A stretch of 64,000 nt of DNA from Clostridiales bacterium (GTDB lineage Bacteria > Bacillota > Clostridia > Christensenellales > Aristaeellaceae). The notes under the pieces are model-generated. The model made no database searches and was not told the DNA's origin. It was given only the letters and a program-made list of their open reading frames with translations. Positions 8,725-15,701 of this stretch are shown here, in pieces. The first letter of the stretch is position 1. The number at the start of each line of letters is the position of its first letter. Both the position numbers and the translations under genes were made by a program. The DNA is taken from assembly GCA_015056255.1 (NCBI GenBank), contig SVGP01000008.1:1-64000 (forward strand). Direction: 5' to 3'.

Positions 8725-9744
8725 CTACGGCCTTTCCACCTGATGTAAGTCGATCAGACATACCTGCGCGATGCCGTTTTCGTCGGGAGCGGAGAAGAGA
8801 ATCTGATCGCCCTTCCGGTTGAAGGAAGGATGCTGGTGGTCGCCGCCGGTTTTGCATTTGTTGGTCACGGCGAGATCCTTTACGCACCCGGTTTCACGGT
8901 TAATGAGCACCACGCCCTCCTGAACGTCGCTGCCGAAATAATTGATGCGGTCGGCGGCGATCCATTTTTTATCGCGCGAGAGGCAGGGGTGAAGAAGCTG
9001 GGTTGATTCGGCGACAACGTCAAAATGCCGTCCGTCCTTATCGCCGATCAGAACTTTTCCGGGCAGCTTCATGAATACGATTTCGCTTCCGTCCGCCGCC
9101 CATACCTCGTGAGTAATCCACTCGTTCGGATGCTCCACATAATAGGGGCGCTTCTGGCGGTATTCCACGTCGAACATCCACGTGCGCTGGAATGCGTCGC
9201 CCATGGTTTCATGAATGTAGAAAATCAGATTGTCGTCGGTGGGGCAGATCTGGGCGTGGCCCAGCCACTGATCGGTCATGAACACCGTTTCGCTCTTGCC
9301 GGTTTTGGGATCGAGGGTCACCAGCGCGTAGATTTTGCTGGCTAAGTGATAGCTGGTTGCAATCAGGCCGCTGTTTGCAATGGTCAGGTGTCCCGTCACG
9401 TTTCCGCCCTTGGGAAGCTCGCCGATTTTTTCCATTTTGAGGGTGTCTGCATCGATTCTGAAAACCTCTTCCTTTTTGCAGATCACGCCGTAGTTTTCAA
9501 ATCTGTCTAAGCAAAAACCCGTGTAATCCGGGCCTGCGGCGAGCACGCATTCGCCGGTTTCGACGTTTGCACGATACAATCCGCCGTCGTTTTGGTCATT
9601 TCCGCGGCGGAAGAAGAAATATTGATCATCGGTGGTGAAGTTTTCGGTGGTGAAGTACAATTTTGCGTTTCTGACGGAATCGTGGGTGTACTTAAAAATC
9701 TCGTAGCCGGTTTTTTCATCCTTGTAAGCGATTCGTTTGAACAT
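8725..9744 (-). CDS. Oligogalacturonate lyase-like beta-propeller enzyme
   Basis: A 339-residue protein resembling oligogalacturonate lyase, which cleaves unsaturated digalacturonate in pectin breakdown by beta-elimination inside the cell. It has a repeated beta-propeller pattern. Histidine-containing motifs match places where the family holds its Mn ion and substrate: LGHAQICPTDDNLIFYIHE, WITHEVWAADGSEIVFM, LLHPCLSRDKKWIAADR and GGDHQHPSFNRKGDQIL. No signal peptide is present. GGGAGGGG lies 6 bases before ATG 9744, which decided the start. A TTGTAA-17-TATAAT promoter precedes it and a secreted propeller protein follows 29 bases later. Other pectin genes are not in the window, so an alternative role as a TolB-type propeller cannot be excluded. 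Confidence 0.6.
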   Translation of the reverse strand: MFKRIAYKDEKTGYEIFKYTHDSVRNAKLYFTTENFTTDDQYFFFRRGNDQNDGGLYRANVETGECVLAAGPDYTGFCLDRFENYGVICKKEEVFRIDADTLKMEKIGELPKGGNVTGHLTIANSGLIATSYHLASKIYALVTLDPKTGKSETVFMTDQWLGHAQICPTDDNLIFYIHETMGDAFQRTWMFDVEYRQKRPYYVEHPNEWITHEVWAADGSEIVFMKLPGKVLIGDKDGRHFDVVAESTQLLHPCLSRDKKWIAADRINYFGSDVQEGVVLINRETGCVKDLAVTNKCKTGGDHQHPSFNRKGDQILFSAPDENGIAQVCLIDLHQVERP

Positions 9745-9770
9745 GTCTTCCCCTCCCATGTTTTTTCTAT

Positions 9771-9799
9771 ATTATAACAAATGATCCGGGAATTTACAA
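9771..9799 (-). promoter_or_regulatory. Promoter of the lyase-like/propeller operon
   Basis: Minus-strand TTGTAA (9794-9799) and TATAAT (9771-9776), spacer 17, with TG one base before the -10 box. It faces away from the cobO promoter. Confidence 0.65.
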
Positions 9800-9815
9800 T
9801 CATAACCTTATGGGA

Positions 9816-9844
9816 TTGACGGAAAACGGCAAAAGAGCTATACT
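9816..9844 (+). promoter_or_regulatory. Promoter of the corrinoid adenosyltransferase gene
   Basis: TTGACG (9816-9821) and TATACT (9839-9844), spacer 17, with the -10 box 28 bases before the ATG. The short leader leaves no room for a cobalamin riboswitch. Confidence 0.65.
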
Positions 9845-9872
9845 TTTATACATCAACAAGGGGGAAAGAAAA

Positions 9873-10400
9873 ATGGCTGAAAACAAGCTCCATTTATATA
9901 CGGGCGACGGAAAGGGGAAAACCACCGCCGCGTTCGGCCTTGCGTTAAGAGCTTTGGGCCACAAAAGGCGCGTTCTGATCGCGCAGTTTTTAAAAAGCGG
10001 AACTTCAGGGGAAATTGAGGGCGCAAGGGCTTTTGAAAACGCATATGTCGTGACGGTTCCTGCAACGGAAAAATTTACCTATCAGATGACGGAAGAGGAA
10101 TTGAAAATCGAAAAACAGCGCCAGAGGGACGTTCTTTACATGCTGATTGACAAAATCGACGAAATGCAGCCCGAAACCGTGATTCTGGATGAATTGGCTG
10201 TGTGCGCAGGCATCGGGCTTGTGCCTGAGGAGGACATGTGGAAATTGATTGACAAGGCGCTTTCCTGCGCGGAAACCGTCGTGACCGGCCGCTACGCGCC
10301 CGAATCCCTCCTTGAAAGGGCGGATTATGTAAGCGAAATCGTCAAGAAGCGCCATCCGTTTGATAAAGGCATTCAGGCGCGCAAGGGCGTTGAGTGGTAA
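9873..10400 (+). CDS. cobO: Corrinoid (cob(I)yrinic acid) adenosyltransferase, CobO/BtuR type
   Basis: This 175-residue cytoplasmic enzyme transfers the adenosyl group of ATP to reduced corrinoids to make coenzyme B12 forms. The N-terminal P-loop GDGKGKTTAAFGLALRALG (about residues 10-28) is diagnostic of the BtuR/CobO family, as are AQFLKSGTSGEIEG, VILDELAVCAGIGLV (Walker B) and VTGRYAPESLLERADYVSEI. Length is normal for the family. I chose ATG 9873 because GGGGGA lies about 8 bases upstream; an earlier in-frame ATG overlaps the promoter. No other cobalamin gene is near, so it may act in salvage of imported corrinoids (inference). Confidence 0.92.
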   Translation: MAENKLHLYTGDGKGKTTAAFGLALRALGHKRRVLIAQFLKSGTSGEIEGARAFENAYVVTVPATEKFTYQMTEEELKIEKQRQRDVLYMLIDKIDEMQPETVILDELAVCAGIGLVPEEDMWKLIDKALSCAETVVTGRYAPESLLERADYVSEIVKKRHPFDKGIQARKGVEW

Positions 10401-10404
10401 TGAA

Positions 10405-10434
10405 TTGACAGAAAGCCTGTTTTTAGTGTATACT
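10405..10434 (+). promoter_or_regulatory. Promoter of the secreted 204-residue protein gene
   Basis: Perfect TTGACA (10405-10410) and TATACT (10429-10434), spacer 18, with the -10 box about 25 bases before the ATG at 10459. It starts directly after the cobO stop. Confidence 0.7.
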
Positions 10435-10458
10435 TTAAAAAAATATGAGGTGACAACT

Positions 10459-11073
10459 ATGAAAAAAATTCTTTCTCTGGTTCTGGTTTTCGTGATGGCA
10501 ATGGCTCTTTCCACCTGTGCGCTTGGCGAAATCAAAACGACTCCTTATCAGCATCCTGTGCTGGGCTTTACCATTCAGGCGCCCGTGGGTTGGCTGCAAA
10601 TGGATTCCCAGAATATTGCAAAGCTGATGGCTGATCCTTCCGTAGCCAAGTCTTTCCCCAATGTTGACATCAGCGCTTATGTAGATCAGTGTATCGCCAA
10701 CGAAATGACCATGTTTATGGACATTAAGGGCAGCAATTTCAATATCGTTGGCGAAAATGTAGGCTCTGCGTTCACTGCGGATCAGCTGAACCTTCTTCTG
10801 ACGCCGTCTCTTATCAGCCAGTATCAGCAGATCTTCCCCTCCGTCAATTTCATCGTCGATGGAGACACCTGCAAAATGGGCGACAACGAATATGCTTATA
10901 TCGTCTATGAAGCGTCCACCGGCGTGAACACAGTCATCGGCGCTCAGTACATGATTTGTGAATCTGGAATGCTCTATTACATCACCCTCACCATCGACAA
11001 TGCCATGAAGGTAGCCGATTACATCGAAATCGACACCATGTTTGACAAGGTGCTTGCGTCGTTTGCGGAATAG
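10459..11073 (+). CDS. Secreted protein of unknown function
   Basis: A 204-residue protein with a signal peptide (MKKILSLVLVFVMAMALST) and a cysteine at about residue 20 followed by ALGE. The Cys context (LSTC) is a poor lipobox, so either lipoprotein processing or ordinary cleavage after ALG is possible. The mature part starts with IKTTPYQHPVLGFTIQAPVGW, typical of small secreted proteins that resemble PsbP/LpqN-like folds, and contains several predicted strands. No catalytic motif is visible. GAGGTG lies 6 bases before ATG 10459 and a good promoter lies upstream, so it is a one-gene unit. A palindromic repeat follows. Confidence 0.65.
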   Translation: MKKILSLVLVFVMAMALSTCALGEIKTTPYQHPVLGFTIQAPVGWLQMDSQNIAKLMADPSVAKSFPNVDISAYVDQCIANEMTMFMDIKGSNFNIVGENVGSAFTADQLNLLLTPSLISQYQQIFPSVNFIVDGDTCKMGDNEYAYIVYEASTGVNTVIGAQYMICESGMLYYITLTIDNAMKVADYIEIDTMFDKVLASFAE

Positions 11074-11160
11074 TTCAGGCTTCAGATTCTTATAAATCCG
11101 TTTCCTGTAAAAGGCTCCCGGCGGAGGAAAGCGATTTGCTGGATGGTTCAATGAAAAAAT

Positions 11161-11240
11161 GCGCGGGCGGTCAATGACCGCCCCTACATTTATGATGGTA
11201 CTATAACCATACTGTAGGGGCGATCATCGATCGCCCGCGC
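11161..11240. repeat. Palindromic repeat family A, copy 1
   Basis: An 80-bp palindrome. The left arm GCGCGGGCGGTCAATGACCG and the right arm CGATCATCGATCGCCCGCGC mirror each other around CCCCTACA and TGTAGGGG. It lies between convergent genes (secreted protein and PPOX-fold gene). A nearly identical copy is at 57105-57185 and a diverged one at 58129-58208. Confidence 0.85.
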
Positions 11241-11280
11241 TAACTTAATAATATTGAATTCTACCTTATAAAATCTTTCC

Positions 11281-11763
11281 TTAGGAATTTTTGATAATCT
11301 CCATGCCCTCTTTGCCCGTGATGTGCTCAGGGATAATCTCAATCAGGGAAAGAGATGAGAAGTTTTCGTCAATGTCCGCCTGAATTGCGGGCATATTCTT
11401 TGAATATTTAAGGGCAAACCGCCTGATGAGGGCGAGCTTTTCCTTGTCATCCGAAACGAGCCTTGCGCGCCCGAACACCACGACGCTCCTGTAGGCGGTT
11501 GTGAGCTTGTCTTCGATCACATCGTCTTTATCGATTACGAGGAAGGAAACCTTGTCGTTTTTACAGACGGCGCTAATTTTATGCCCTGTGTTTGCCGAGT
11601 GGAGATATATTTTGCCGTCCAGATATGCAAAATTCATCGGAACGGGATAGGGGTAGCCGTTTTCTCCATTGACGGCCAATGCGCCTGTCTTTGCATTTTC
11701 AAGAACGTTAATCGCCGCCTGATCCGTCATTTGCTGGCGGATTCTTCTCATTTTTGGAAACAT
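11281..11763 (-). CDS. Pyridoxamine 5'-phosphate oxidase-fold protein (NimA-like)
   Basis: A 160-residue flavin-binding split-barrel protein. It follows the layout of the NimA/5-nitroimidazole-resistance-like branch: ALAVNGENGYPYPVPMNFAY near residues 30-50, KIYLHSANTGHKI, and TAYRSVVVFGRARLV. Members bind FMN or haem and often reduce small electrophiles; the substrate here is unknown. AAGGAG lies 8 bases before the ATG. It begins 48 bases after the argF stop on the same strand, so both may share a transcript. The functional link to arginine metabolism is not obvious. Confidence 0.8.
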   Translation of the reverse strand: MFPKMRRIRQQMTDQAAINVLENAKTGALAVNGENGYPYPVPMNFAYLDGKIYLHSANTGHKISAVCKNDKVSFLVIDKDDVIEDKLTTAYRSVVVFGRARLVSDDKEKLALIRRFALKYSKNMPAIQADIDENFSSLSLIEIIPEHITGKEGMEIIKNS

Positions 11764-11811
11764 AATGCATTCTCCTTAAATGTAAAGCGCTTTTTTGAGG
11801 CAGCGTTTGCC

Positions 11812-12717
11812 TTACGCCATCAATTTCACCATCAACGCTTTCTGCGCGTGCAGGCGGTTCTCGGCTTCTTCGAAAATTTCGTCCGCGTGGCTTTCGAAAA
11901 CGTCCTCCGTGATTTCCTCGCCCCTGTGCGCGGGCAGGCAATGCTGCACCATGCAGTCGGGCTTGGCGGCGGCAAGCACCTTTTCGTTCACCTGATAGAC
12001 GCCCTCAAACGCTTCGCGGCGCTTCATGGCCTCTTCTTCCTGACCCATGGAAGCCCAAACGTCGGTTACGATGACGTCTGCGTCCTTTACGGCCTCAAAT
12101 ACGTCGGTGGTAATGGTAAATGTGCCGTTTTCCTTTGCCCATTTCATGATTTCGGCGTCCGGCTCATAGCCTTTGGGGCAGGCGATGGCAAATTCCATGC
12201 CGCATTTGATCGCGCCCACGATCAGGCTGTTGGCCATGTTGAAGCCGTCGCCGATGAACGCCATCTTAAGGCCGTCAAGCTTGCCCTTCACTTCGCGGAT
12301 GGTCATCAGATCCGCCAGCACCTGACAGGGATGCGCATAGTCGGTAAGTCCGTTGATGATCGGAATCGAGCCGTACTCAGCCAGCTCCTCAACGTCCTCC
12401 TGACGGAAGGTGCGGATCATGATGCCGTCAAGATACCTTGACAGAACGCGCGCGGTGTCCTTGATGGGTTCGCCGCGGCCCAGCTGCATTTCACTGCCGG
12501 AGAGCATGAGGGCGTGTCCGCCCAGCTCGTACATACCCACTTCAAAGGATACGCGGGTGCGGGTGGAGCTTTTCTGAAAGATCATGCCCAGCGTCTTTCC
12601 CTTAAGAAGCGGATGGGCAATGCCGTTTTTGCGCTCGTATTTGAGCTTGTCGGCCAGATCCAGAACGGATAGGATATCGTCTTTTGTCATATCGGACATT
12701 TTCAGAAGATGCTTCAT
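11812..12717 (-). CDS. argF: Ornithine carbamoyltransferase
   Basis: This 301-residue cytoplasmic enzyme joins ornithine and carbamoyl phosphate to citrulline. The carbamoyl-phosphate loop is FQKSSTRTRVSFE (about residues 48-60). TDYAHPCQVLADL gives the HPCQ motif, and CMVQHCLPAHRGEEI provides the ornithine-specific HCLP signature that separates it from aspartate carbamoyltransferase. Length is normal. GGGAGG lies 8-9 bases before the ATG, and a TTGAAT-17-TATAAT promoter lies at 12791-12819 with a palindromic TGAATATTCA over its -35 box. Whether it serves biosynthesis (argF) or catabolism (arcB) cannot be decided; no arginine deiminase or other arg gene is in the window. Confidence 0.93.
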   Translation of the reverse strand: MKHLLKMSDMTKDDILSVLDLADKLKYERKNGIAHPLLKGKTLGMIFQKSSTRTRVSFEVGMYELGGHALMLSGSEMQLGRGEPIKDTARVLSRYLDGIMIRTFRQEDVEELAEYGSIPIINGLTDYAHPCQVLADLMTIREVKGKLDGLKMAFIGDGFNMANSLIVGAIKCGMEFAIACPKGYEPDAEIMKWAKENGTFTITTDVFEAVKDADVIVTDVWASMGQEEEAMKRREAFEGVYQVNEKVLAAAKPDCMVQHCLPAHRGEEITEDVFESHADEIFEEAENRLHAQKALMVKLMA

Positions 12718-12790
12718 TCTTTATTTTCCTCCCTGAAGAAATACGCGCATTGGCGCATTCAAAAATGCTTTTTTAAAAATAATATCCTTC

Positions 12791-12819
12791 ATTATAGCAC
12801 CATGCGCATGAATATTCAA
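12791..12819 (-). promoter_or_regulatory. Promoter of argF with overlapping palindrome
   Basis: Minus-strand TTGAAT (12814-12819) and TATAAT (12791-12796), spacer 17. The palindrome TGAATATTCA (12809-12818) covers the -35 box. The same decamer recurs at 12868-12877 before dapA, so the pair may be one regulator's sites. Confidence 0.65.
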
Positions 12820-12867
12820 CCGAATCACATAAACTTAATCCATAATGATTATTTATGCATTGCGCTG

Positions 12868-12877
12868 TGAATATTCA
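12868..12877. promoter_or_regulatory. Second TGAATATTCA palindrome, upstream of dapA
   Basis: A perfect 10-bp palindrome identical to the one over the argF -35 box, 59 bp away and 68 bases before the dapA ATG. Its half-sites resemble ArgR half-sites (TGAAT/ATTCA) but lack the usual 4-base spacer. Confidence 0.4.
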
Positions 12878-12944
12878 TAATCTCCATGCGCGCACGCATA
12901 TACTGGCAGGCCGCATATCGGCAAAGAGGGAGGAAGGAATATCC

Positions 12945-13823
12945 ATGAAGGGCATGTTTTTTGGAACCGGCACGGCCATTGTTACGCCCTTTCGAAGCGG
13001 AAAGGTGGATTTTGACGCGTTTGAAAAGTTGATTTCGCGACAGATGAGCGCCAAAGCGGATGCGATCATCGTTGCGGGAACGACCGGGGAAGCCCCGACG
13101 CTCACAGAAAGCGAAAAGACAGATCTCGTCATGTGCGCTAAAGACAAAGTCCACGGTAAAATTCCGATCATCGCCGGCGCGGGCTCCAACTGCACGCAAT
13201 CGGCCATTCAAAGCGCAATACAAATGGAAAAAGCGGGCGCGGATGCAATTTTATGCGTAACACCCTACTATAATCTTTCCAATCAGCAGGGCTTGATTTC
13301 ACATTTCACATCCATTGCCGACGCTGTTTCCATCCCCCTCATTCTTTATAATGTTCCAACGCGAACCTGTGTGAGCCTGGAGGCTGAAACCGCCGCAGAA
13401 CTTTTCAAGCACCCACAGATTCCGGCAATCAAGGAGGCGGCAAGCGATTTTTCAAAGGCCGAGCGCATGGCGCGCCTGTCGCTCGACGGTGCATACGTCT
13501 ATTCGGGAAACGATTCCATGACGCTTGCTCTCATGGCCATGGGCGCTTGCGGCGTGATTTCAGTCGTGTCAAACGCCGACATAAAAGGTATGAAACAGCT
13601 GACAAATGCCTGCCTTACGGGCGATATGGAGAAAGCCAGAAAAGCAAACGCGAGCTTAACGCCCCTTATGGATCTTATGAAGCTTGACGTCAATCCCATT
13701 CCCATCAAAGCCGTTCTTTCCGCCATGGGTCTTATTCAAAACGAGCTTCGCCTGCCCTTGACGCCCATTTCCGGTGCAAACATGAAAAAGATCGAGGCTG
13801 CATGCAAGAGCATGAACCTGTAA
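12945..13823 (+). CDS. dapA: 4-hydroxy-tetrahydrodipicolinate synthase
   Basis: This 292-residue TIM-barrel enzyme condenses pyruvate with aspartate semialdehyde, the first step towards diaminopimelate and lysine. It shows VAGTTGEAPTLTESEK (pyruvate-binding Thr-Thr), VTPYYNLSNQQGL with the catalytic Tyr, LILYNVPTRTC, and the Schiff-base lysine in IPAIKEAASDFSK. Length fits the family. ATG 12945 was chosen for the GGGAGGAAGGA element before it; an upstream in-frame ATG at 12855 lies in the promoter-like region and would add 30 unlikely residues. No lysine riboswitch structure is seen in the short leader. It diverges from argF and shares the intergenic TGAATATTCA repeats. The related N-acetylneuraminate lyase family is less likely given the motifs. 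Confidence 0.9.
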   Translation: MKGMFFGTGTAIVTPFRSGKVDFDAFEKLISRQMSAKADAIIVAGTTGEAPTLTESEKTDLVMCAKDKVHGKIPIIAGAGSNCTQSAIQSAIQMEKAGADAILCVTPYYNLSNQQGLISHFTSIADAVSIPLILYNVPTRTCVSLEAETAAELFKHPQIPAIKEAASDFSKAERMARLSLDGAYVYSGNDSMTLALMAMGACGVISVVSNADIKGMKQLTNACLTGDMEKARKANASLTPLMDLMKLDVNPIPIKAVLSAMGLIQNELRLPLTPISGANMKKIEAACKSMNL

Positions 13824-13839
13824 ACATACCGTTTCCCCC

Positions 13840-13868
13840 TTGACAGCATGCATAAATGCATGTATAAT
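13840..13868 (+). promoter_or_regulatory. Consensus promoter whose spacer is a palindrome
   Basis: TTGACA (13840-13845) and TATAAT (13863-13868) both match consensus, with a 17-base spacer. The spacer is almost completely occupied by the inverted repeat CATGCAT-AA-ATGCATG (13847-13862), a position where a bound repressor would block RNA polymerase. Confidence 0.75.
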
Positions 13869-13897
13869 ACGTCCAATCATACAAGGAGAACACGAAC

Positions 13898-13987
13898 ATG
13901 AACGTTAAGATCAATCTTTTTGACCTGGTCAAAGCACCCCGCTTCGGTTGGCGGAGTGCCTGTTCGCGTTCTCATTTTTTTGATTGA
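13898..13987 (+). CDS. Possible 29-codon leader peptide
   Basis: A short open frame, MNVKINLFDLVKAPRFGWRS and nine more residues, with AAGGAG 8 bases before its ATG and a consensus promoter 30 bases upstream. Its second half overlaps an imperfect 9-bp hairpin (13934-13959), and the strong terminator hairpin at 14006-14045 follows the stop codon by 18 bases. This order suggests a leader peptide in an attenuation system controlling the methyltransferase gene. There is no run of one amino-acid codon, so the signal is unknown. It may instead be a decayed gene start or part of a small RNA. Confidence 0.4.
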   Translation: MNVKINLFDLVKAPRFGWRSACSRSHFFD

Positions 13988-14005
13988 TTTGGTTTCAAAG
14001 ATCAA

Positions 14006-14048
14006 AAAGCGCGGACAGGAAAGATGCTTTTCCTGTCCGCGCTTTCTT
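14006..14048 (+). terminator. Strong terminator or attenuator hairpin before the methyltransferase gene
   Basis: A perfect 17-bp stem (14006-14022 with 14029-14045, core GCGCGGACAGG/CCTGTCCGCGC) with a 6-base loop and the T-rich tail TTTCTTTAT. It ends a transcript of roughly 170 bases from the promoter at 13840-13868. It lies 27 bases before the methyltransferase start, so expression of that gene would need read-through. Confidence 0.8.
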
Positions 14049-14072
14049 TATACACGAAAGGAGTTGTTTTCT

Positions 14073-14852
14073 ATGAATCCCCTTCAGAATTTCTACGAAA
14101 CGCACGATGAGCATATGCGTTTTTCCTCAAAATCGGGACAGGTCGAGTTTCTGACCACCGTCCGTTACGCCGAAAAATACCTCTTTCCCGATGCAAAGAT
14201 CCTCGAAATCGGCGCTGGCAGCGGAAGATATTCGCATCATTTCGCCCAGAAGGGCTATGAAGTGGACGCAGTTGAGCTATTGGACGTAAACATCGAAAAA
14301 ATCCATGCACAGATAGAGGAAAGCGAAAACCTTCGCGTTTTCAAGGGAAACGCACTGGATTTAAGCTTTCTTGAAAACGAAAATTACGATATCGTTTTGC
14401 TGCTTGGCCCGCTTTACCACTTGTACACTGAAAAGGATCAGCTGACTGCGCTTTATGAGGCCCTGCGTCTTCTCAAAAAGGGCGGCGTTCTCATGAACGC
14501 CTACTGCCTTGCCGACGCAGCCATACTGATGGCGGGGTTTAAAAAGGGGCTTACGAAATCGCTGATTGAAAGAAAGCTTTTAGACCCGGTTACATTCAAA
14601 ACTCACTCCGAGCCCGAAGATGTGTTTCAGCTTTTCACCGTTTCGGATATCGACCGCTTAAACGCGCAGCTTCCCGCAAAGCGGCTTCACCTCGTCGGAA
14701 GCGACATGTCTGCGGAGTTTTTAAAGGACACCATCGATCAGATGGACGATGAAACGTTTGAAATTTATTTGAACTATCACTTTACAGTCTGCGAACGGAA
14801 TGATTTAATCGGCGCAGGCAACCACGCGCTGGATATTTTAAGAAAGGAATGA
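14073..14852 (+). CDS. SAM-dependent class I methyltransferase
   Basis: A 259-residue cytoplasmic methyltransferase. Motif I, AKILEIGAGSGRYSHHFAQKG (split across about residues 45-65), binds S-adenosylmethionine. An acidic residue after the next strand (EVDAVELLDVN) and the motif YDIVLLLGPLYHL (motif II, with a P-L-Y-H sequence near the active site) complete the Rossmann core. The substrate is unknown. AAAGGAG lies 9 bases before ATG 14073. It is preceded by a promoter, small open frame and terminator that look like an attenuator, and it is followed 7 bases later by a GNAT acetyltransferase gene, so the two form an operon of small-molecule modifying enzymes. Confidence 0.85.
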   Translation: MNPLQNFYETHDEHMRFSSKSGQVEFLTTVRYAEKYLFPDAKILEIGAGSGRYSHHFAQKGYEVDAVELLDVNIEKIHAQIEESENLRVFKGNALDLSFLENENYDIVLLLGPLYHLYTEKDQLTALYEALRLLKKGGVLMNAYCLADAAILMAGFKKGLTKSLIERKLLDPVTFKTHSEPEDVFQLFTVSDIDRLNAQLPAKRLHLVGSDMSAEFLKDTIDQMDDETFEIYLNYHFTVCERNDLIGAGNHALDILRKE

Positions 14853-14859
14853 TTCTTCA

Positions 14860-15438
14860 ATGATGCCTCCAATCGACATAAGCCATGTGATCCTTGAAAC
14901 TGACCGCCTGATTCTCCGCCCGTTTAAACAGGGCGATCTAAACGACTTTTTCGCCTATGCTTCCGTTCCGGGCGTGGGCGAAATGGCGGGCTGGCCGCAC
15001 CATGAAAGCATCGAAACCACGCAACAGATCCTCGATATGTTTATCGAGCATAAAAATGTGTTTGCAATCGTCCATAAGAAGGATGACAGGGTCATCGGTT
15101 CATTCGGCTTTCACGATACATGGGCAAACTACGATGAAGCTTATAAGGACAAAAAAATCTGCGAAATCGGCTATGTGCTTTCAAAATCCTATTGGGGACG
15201 GGGGCTTATGCCGGAAGCGGTCAAGGCTGCCGTTGAATACGGCTTCAGGGAAATGAACCTCGACTACATCGGCGTGTGCCACTTTACGGACAACCTTCAG
15301 TCCAAACGCGTCATCGAAAAAAGCGGCTTTTCACCCGTGTCCACCGGCGTTTTTCACGCAAAGCAGTTAAACCGCGATTTTGAAGAAATTCGTTATCTCA
15401 TGCCAAGGCCGTCAAGCGGCGAAAAGAAAAACAGCTGA
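14860..15438 (+). CDS. GNAT N-acetyltransferase (RimJ/RimL-like)
   Basis: A 192-residue acetyltransferase of the Acetyltransf_3 branch, which moves acetyl from acetyl-CoA to an amine. It starts with the typical LETDRLILRPFKQGDLNDFF and carries the pyrophosphate-binding segment EIGYVLSKSYWGRGLMPEAVKA (R/Q-x-x-G-x-A-like, about residues 102-123) and VCHFTDNLQSKRVIEKSGF, where the conserved Asn-x-x-S-x-x-V/I-x-E-K-x-G-F pattern is seen. Two adjacent ATG codons (14860 and 14863) fit the weak AAGGAA site; the first is used. Substrate is unknown: ribosomal protein N-termini, polyamines or antibiotics are family options. A palindromic repeat follows. Confidence 0.85.
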   Translation: MMPPIDISHVILETDRLILRPFKQGDLNDFFAYASVPGVGEMAGWPHHESIETTQQILDMFIEHKNVFAIVHKKDDRVIGSFGFHDTWANYDEAYKDKKICEIGYVLSKSYWGRGLMPEAVKAAVEYGFREMNLDYIGVCHFTDNLQSKRVIEKSGFSPVSTGVFHAKQLNRDFEEIRYLMPRPSSGEKKNS

Positions 15439-15488
15439 AGCAAAAACCAATGTCATTAAGGAAAGAACACCTGAAAGGATTGATTTAT

Positions 15489-15597
15489 ACCGTAGGGGAG
15501 GCGTTTCGCCTCCCGCTGCCAACGTTTGTTTCTTGAATTCGTTTGGATTTGATCGGTACACTATCGAAGGCGGGACGGGAAACCCGTCCCCTACGGT
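15489..15597. repeat. Palindromic intergenic repeat, GGGACGGG type
   Basis: Outer arms ACCGTAGGGGA and TCCCCTACGGT are inverted copies. Each end also folds on itself (GGGAGGCGTTTCGCCTCCC; GGGACGGGAAACCCGTCCC). It lies between the convergent GNAT and AAA+ genes. The GGGACGGGAAACCCGTCCC core recurs at 50064-50083 and, in inverted form, in the 55743-55828 repeat. Confidence 0.8.
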
Positions 15598-15659
15598 GCA
15601 TGGCGAAGCGTTCACGTGCTCAACAGCTTGATCCATAGCCGCCAACGAAACGATGACTT

Positions 15660-15684
15660 GAGCCGCCCCTGCGCGGGGCGGCTC
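15660..15684. other. Perfect 10-bp GC-rich stem-loop at a convergent 3' end
   Basis: GAGCCGCCCC (15660-15669) and GGGGCGGCTC (15675-15684) around TGCGC. An A-run follows on the plus strand and no T-run follows on the minus strand, so it does not fit a classical intrinsic terminator, though its place just beyond the AAA+ gene stop suggests a role in 3' end formation. Confidence 0.6.
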
Positions 15685-15701
15685 AGCAAAAAACAATAGC
15701 T

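Noticed and set aside
9845..9872. Cobalamin riboswitch before the corrinoid adenosyltransferase gene
   Set aside because: Only about 28 bases lie between the -10 box and the ATG, far too little for the B12-binding fold.
12809..12818. Standard ArgR box
   Set aside because: The half-sites TGAAT and ATTCA are directly joined, while ArgR boxes have a 4-base A/T spacer; kept only as an unassigned palindrome.
12841..12944. Lysine riboswitch before dapA
   Set aside because: The leader is too short and lacks the multi-helix lysine-box fold.
15660..15684. Classical intrinsic terminator
   Set aside because: The stem is strong, but no T-run follows it on either strand.
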